Positions 30,937 to 32,947 of a stretch of DNA of 32,947 nt are shown here, piece after piece. Positions within the stretch are counted from its first letter, which is position 1, and each line of letters starts with the position of its first letter. The DNA comes from Actinomycetota bacterium. Lineage in GTDB: Bacteria > Actinomycetota > Thermoleophilia > Gaiellales > Gaiellaceae. The stretch covers positions 19,483 to 52,429 of the forward strand of contig VAWZ01000001.1 in NCBI GenBank assembly GCA_005888365.1. The letters run 5' to 3'. The notes under the pieces are model-generated. The model was not told the origin of the DNA. It saw nothing but the letters and a program-made list of their open reading frames with translations, and ran no database searches. A program made the position numbers and the translations under genes.

Positions 30937-31377
30937 CCGCTTCACGAGGAGCACGCGGTCCTCGCCCGGCCCGTCGTAGTCTTTCGCGACGCGCTCGACC
31001 TCGAACCCGAGCGCGTCGTGGAACGCGACGGACTCCTCGTTCGCCGGTGACGTCACACACCGGACGAGGGAGCGATCCTGCTTGCCGACCTCCGCGAAGA
31101 AACGCTCGTACAGCGAGCGGCCGATGCCCTCCCCGCGCTGCTCGGGCGAGACACCGACGAAGTGGATGTATGCCTCGTGCGGGCTCGTCTGCGAGACGAA
31201 GCCGCACAGAAACCCGGCGAGCTCGCCCTCCGCGTCCTCGGCGACGAAGCTCGTCCCGTCGAAATGGAGGAAGAAGAGCCGCGGAAGCACGGGCGCCATG
31301 TCGCGCCCGCCCCACCACACGTTGACGCGGCCGATGACCCGTCCGTAATCCGACGGCCGCGCATGCCGGATCGTCAC
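30913..31377 (-). CDS. Single-domain GNAT N-acetyltransferase
   Basis: The 154-residue protein is a compact GNAT enzyme: TIRHARPSDYGRVIGRVNVWWGGRDM at the N-terminus, SFVAEDAEGELAGFLCGFVSQT (beta4), YIHFVGVSPEQRGEGIGRSLYERFF (motif A with the Q-R-G-E-G-I-G acetyl-CoA loop) and VRCVTSPANEESVAFHDALGFEVE (motif B). The layout fits family members similar to RimI-like enzymes, but the target is unknown. Start GTG at 31377, the first start before the conserved TIRHARPSD. The last six codons lie inside a terminator-like hairpin. Confidence 0.88.
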   Translation of the reverse strand: MTIRHARPSDYGRVIGRVNVWWGGRDMAPVLPRLFFLHFDGTSFVAEDAEGELAGFLCGFVSQTSPHEAYIHFVGVSPEQRGEGIGRSLYERFFAEVGKQDRSLVRCVTSPANEESVAFHDALGFEVERVAKDYDGPGEDRVLLVKRLGSDSEV

Positions 31378-31495
31378 CCCACGCTCTCAACCCTACCCTC
31401 CTCGGGACGCCCGACCACCGCCAGCAAGGCGGTCGCGTTACGCTGCTTCGTTAGGCTGGCCGCGTGAGCACGCTCGCCTCCGGATCGCGTTCACG

Positions 31496-31660
31496 GGGGA
31501 AACCATGTTTCCCCACGCATTTCCGCGACCGGGATTCGCGCGAGCGAATTCCGGTCTTGCGCAAACTAGGTGCGTCCCCCTTCTTCTCAAGATCGTGGGG
31601 AACCTCCCGGTTCCCCACGCCCCTCCTCGCTCATGGGTCGACGCAGGTTGACCCATGAGC
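31496..31660. repeat. Array of four strong hairpins upstream of the FGE gene
   Basis: Four inverted repeats follow one another: GGGGAAAC/GTTTCCCC (31496-31514), a 12-bp arm GACCGGGATTCG with CGAATTCCGGTC (31527-31556, one G-T pair), CGTGGGGAACC/GGTTCCCCACG (31594-31619) and a 14-bp stem GCTCATGGGTCGAC with GTTGACCCATGAGC (31629-31660, one G-T pair, loop GCAG). A TTGCGCAA palindrome lies at 31557-31564. TTCCCCACGC occurs in the first and third. The last arm contains the ATG of the next gene. The 277 bases from 31378 to 31654 hold no gene I can support. Confidence 0.85.
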
Positions 31661-32590
31661 ACCGGGGCACCGTGCTGTGGGCCGTCGCGCGGCGGGCTCG
31701 GGGAGGCCACACGCGTCGCGCCCGGGACGAGAGCCGGTGCGGACGACGGCATGATGCCCATCCCGCTCGGAACCTTCTGGATGGGCTCCGAGGATCGGCT
31801 CGCCTACCCGGAGGACGGTGAGGGACCTCTTCGCGAGGTGGAGATCAGCGCCTTCCTCATCGACGCCTGCGCCGTGACGAACGCACAGTTCGGCGCGTTC
31901 GTCGACGAAGCGGGCTATCTGACGGAAGCCGAGCGGTTCGGGTGGTCCTTCGTCTTCGCCGGCCTGCTCCCCGACGACTTTCCCCCCACGCAGGCGGTCG
32001 CCGAGGCACCGTGGTGGCGGAAGGTCGAGGGCGCCGACTGGTTCCATCCGGAGGGGCCGCAGTCCTCGCTCGACGGCCGCTTCGACCACCCTGTCGTGCA
32101 CGTCTCGTGGAACGACGCCCACGCGTACTGCACGTGGGCCGGCAAGCGCCTGCCGACGGAGGCGGAGTGGGAGCGCGCGGCGCGCGGCGGCCTCGCCCGC
32201 AAGGTGTTTCCCTGGGGAGACGAGCGCGAGCCCGGCGGCGAGCACCGCATGAACGTCTGGCAGGGGAGCTTCCCCGCGAAGAACACGCTCGACGACGGGT
32301 TCCTCGGGCTCGCCCCGGCTGACTCCTTCCCGCCCAACGACTTCGGCCTCCACAACACGACCGGAAACGTCTGGGAATGGACGGCGGACTGGTTCCACCC
32401 GACGTTCCGCCAGCGCGACCGCCGCCGCGACCCGAAGGGAGCGCGACGCGGTACGAACAGGGTGCAGAAGGGCGGGTCCTACCTCTGCCACGACTCGTAC
32501 TGCCGCCGCTACCGGGTGGCGGCCCGGCAGGGATCGACGCCGGACTCGTCGACGGGCAACGTCGGTTTCCGCTGCGTGCGGGAAGCGTAG
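31655..32590 (+). CDS. Formylglycine-generating enzyme (SUMF1/FGE family)
   Basis: The 311-residue protein oxidises a Cys in a C-x-P-x-R motif of sulfatases to formylglycine. Unlike many FGE-sulfatase relatives it keeps the copper-binding cysteine pair: C278 and C283 in GGSYLCHDSYCRRYRVAARQGSTPDSSTGNVGFRC. Other family marks are the N-terminal CCGPSRGG, PLGTFWMGSEDRLAYPEDGEGP, DACAVTNAQFGAFV, VVHVSWNDAHAYCTWAGKRLPTEAEWERAARGG and TGNVWEWTADWF. This supports a true FGE. No sulfatase gene is in the window. ATG at 31655 is fixed by the conserved CCxPSR; it lies inside a hairpin arm, with no ribosome site visible. Confidence 0.92.
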   Translation: MSTGAPCCGPSRGGLGEATRVAPGTRAGADDGMMPIPLGTFWMGSEDRLAYPEDGEGPLREVEISAFLIDACAVTNAQFGAFVDEAGYLTEAERFGWSFVFAGLLPDDFPPTQAVAEAPWWRKVEGADWFHPEGPQSSLDGRFDHPVVHVSWNDAHAYCTWAGKRLPTEAEWERAARGGLARKVFPWGDEREPGGEHRMNVWQGSFPAKNTLDDGFLGLAPADSFPPNDFGLHNTTGNVWEWTADWFHPTFRQRDRRRDPKGARRGTNRVQKGGSYLCHDSYCRRYRVAARQGSTPDSSTGNVGFRCVREA

Positions 32591-32623
32591 CCGGCCGTCC
32601 TCGGTCGCAGTAGGGTCCCGCGC

Positions 32624-32947
32624 ATGCGCGAGTCGGAGGCGTCGGCGTACGTGCGCACGCTCGCGGCGCTGCTGGGAGCTCCCGTCGCCTTCGCCGCCGT
32701 GCTCTTCGAGACGGCCATCCACGACGTCATCCATCTCGTCTGGGACGAGGTTCCAGACGCGCTCGGCTGGAGCGAGCCCGCGTGGTGGTACGTCGTCCTC
32801 GTTCCCGCCCTCGCCGGAGTCCTCGTCGCCGCCGCGATTCGGCTTCCCGGCCACGGCGGTCATGTGCCCCTCGTCAGGAGCACCGCGTTCCCAGACGTCT
32901 TGTCGGCCGCTTCCTCGATGAGGTCGAACGCGACGGCGCTGATGAGC
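32624..32947 (+). CDS. ClC-type chloride channel/transporter, N-terminus (partial, end disturbed)
   Basis: The frame starts at ATG 32624, with TAGGGT seven bases upstream, and runs off the right edge. Residues 1 to about 80 resemble the start of actinobacterial ClC proteins: YVRTLAALLGAPVAFAAVLFETAIHDVIHLVWDEVPDALGW, WWYVVLVPALAGVLVAAAIRLPGHGGHVPL, giving two helices and the conserved GHGGH. After that the sequence stops looking like ClC and reads better on the other strand as a ZIP transporter. So the gene is probably truncated or misjoined near 32865-32880. The family call rests on the first 80 residues. Confidence 0.6.
   Translation, partial: MRESEASAYVRTLAALLGAPVAFAAVLFETAIHDVIHLVWDEVPDALGWSEPAWWYVVLVPALAGVLVAAAIRLPGHGGHVPLVRSTAFPDVLSAASSMRSNATALMS
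32860..32947 (-). pseudogene. Possible inverted ZIP-type metal transporter fragment
   Basis: On the minus strand, entering from the right edge, the last bases read LISAVAFDLIEEAADKTSGNAV, which resembles the first helix region of bacterial ZIP-family transporters (LISAVAFELVEEA-type motif). The match ends after V and a stop follows at 32860-32862. This opposes the ClC frame over the same bases; one of the two must be broken here. The stretch is short, so confidence is low. Confidence 0.4.

Noticed and set aside
31496-31660. CRISPR array
   Set aside because: The inverted repeats differ in sequence and spacing and there are no identical direct repeats with unique spacers.
31631-32863. 410-residue minus-strand open frame over the FGE gene
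   Set aside because: Antisense to a clear FGE with all catalytic motifs; no domain seen.

Overview
The window is about 33 kb of gene-dense, very GC-rich bacterial DNA. Frequent GTG and TTG starts, overlapping stop/start codons, a CarD regulator, a Spo0H-type sigma factor and many starts preceded by a -10-like TANNNT six to eight bases upstream point to Actinomycetota. I infer a deep-branching class such as Thermoleophilia/Gaiellales; this rests on gene content, not on a search.

Layout. 1-2.4 kb: the start of a (molybdate-type) ABC permease, a HTH-TOBE regulator, a GNAT acetyltransferase and a frameshifted TPR gene. 2.5-7.4 kb: acyl-CoA carboxylase beta subunit, a PLP enzyme of the Cys/Met family, an RraB-like protein, a frameshifted metallo-beta-lactamase-fold gene and msrA. 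7.3-14.6 kb: a seven-gene minus-strand operon, gabT-potA-potD-potB-potC-second binding protein-GNAT, with almost every junction overlapping or nearly touching, for uptake and transamination of a polyamine or GABA-like compound. 14.7-15.3 kb: tRNA-Thr(TGT) followed by a broken PD-(D/E)XK gene of the group I intron-associated type.

15.2-30.2 kb: a minus-strand housekeeping block whose order radA-(carD)-ispD-(PHP)-ispF ... gltX-cysS-rlmB-yacP/rae1-sigH matches the radA-to-sigH region of Bacillus, with disA, cysE and mrnC missing and a mixed-strand cargo segment (GNAT, two-component system, secreted protein, mutY, hydrolase, flavodoxin, GST) between ispF and gltX. 30.3-32.9 kb: a membrane protein with a proline-rich tail, a GNAT, an array of strong hairpins, a true formylglycine-generating enzyme, and a ClC channel start that runs into what looks like an inverted ZIP-transporter fragment at the right edge.

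No defence island, CRISPR array, prophage or biosynthetic cluster is visible. The items most worth a second look are the 316-bp duplication across the carD/ispD junction with a divergent but synonymous junction tract, the hairpin array leading into the formylglycine-generating enzyme gene, a 13-15-bp palindrome family near msrA, cysS and gltX, a LexA-like box upstream of sigH, a nested dyad between a two-component operon and a secreted-protein gene, the recurrent leaderless-promoter layout, and three frameshifted genes among otherwise intact neighbours.
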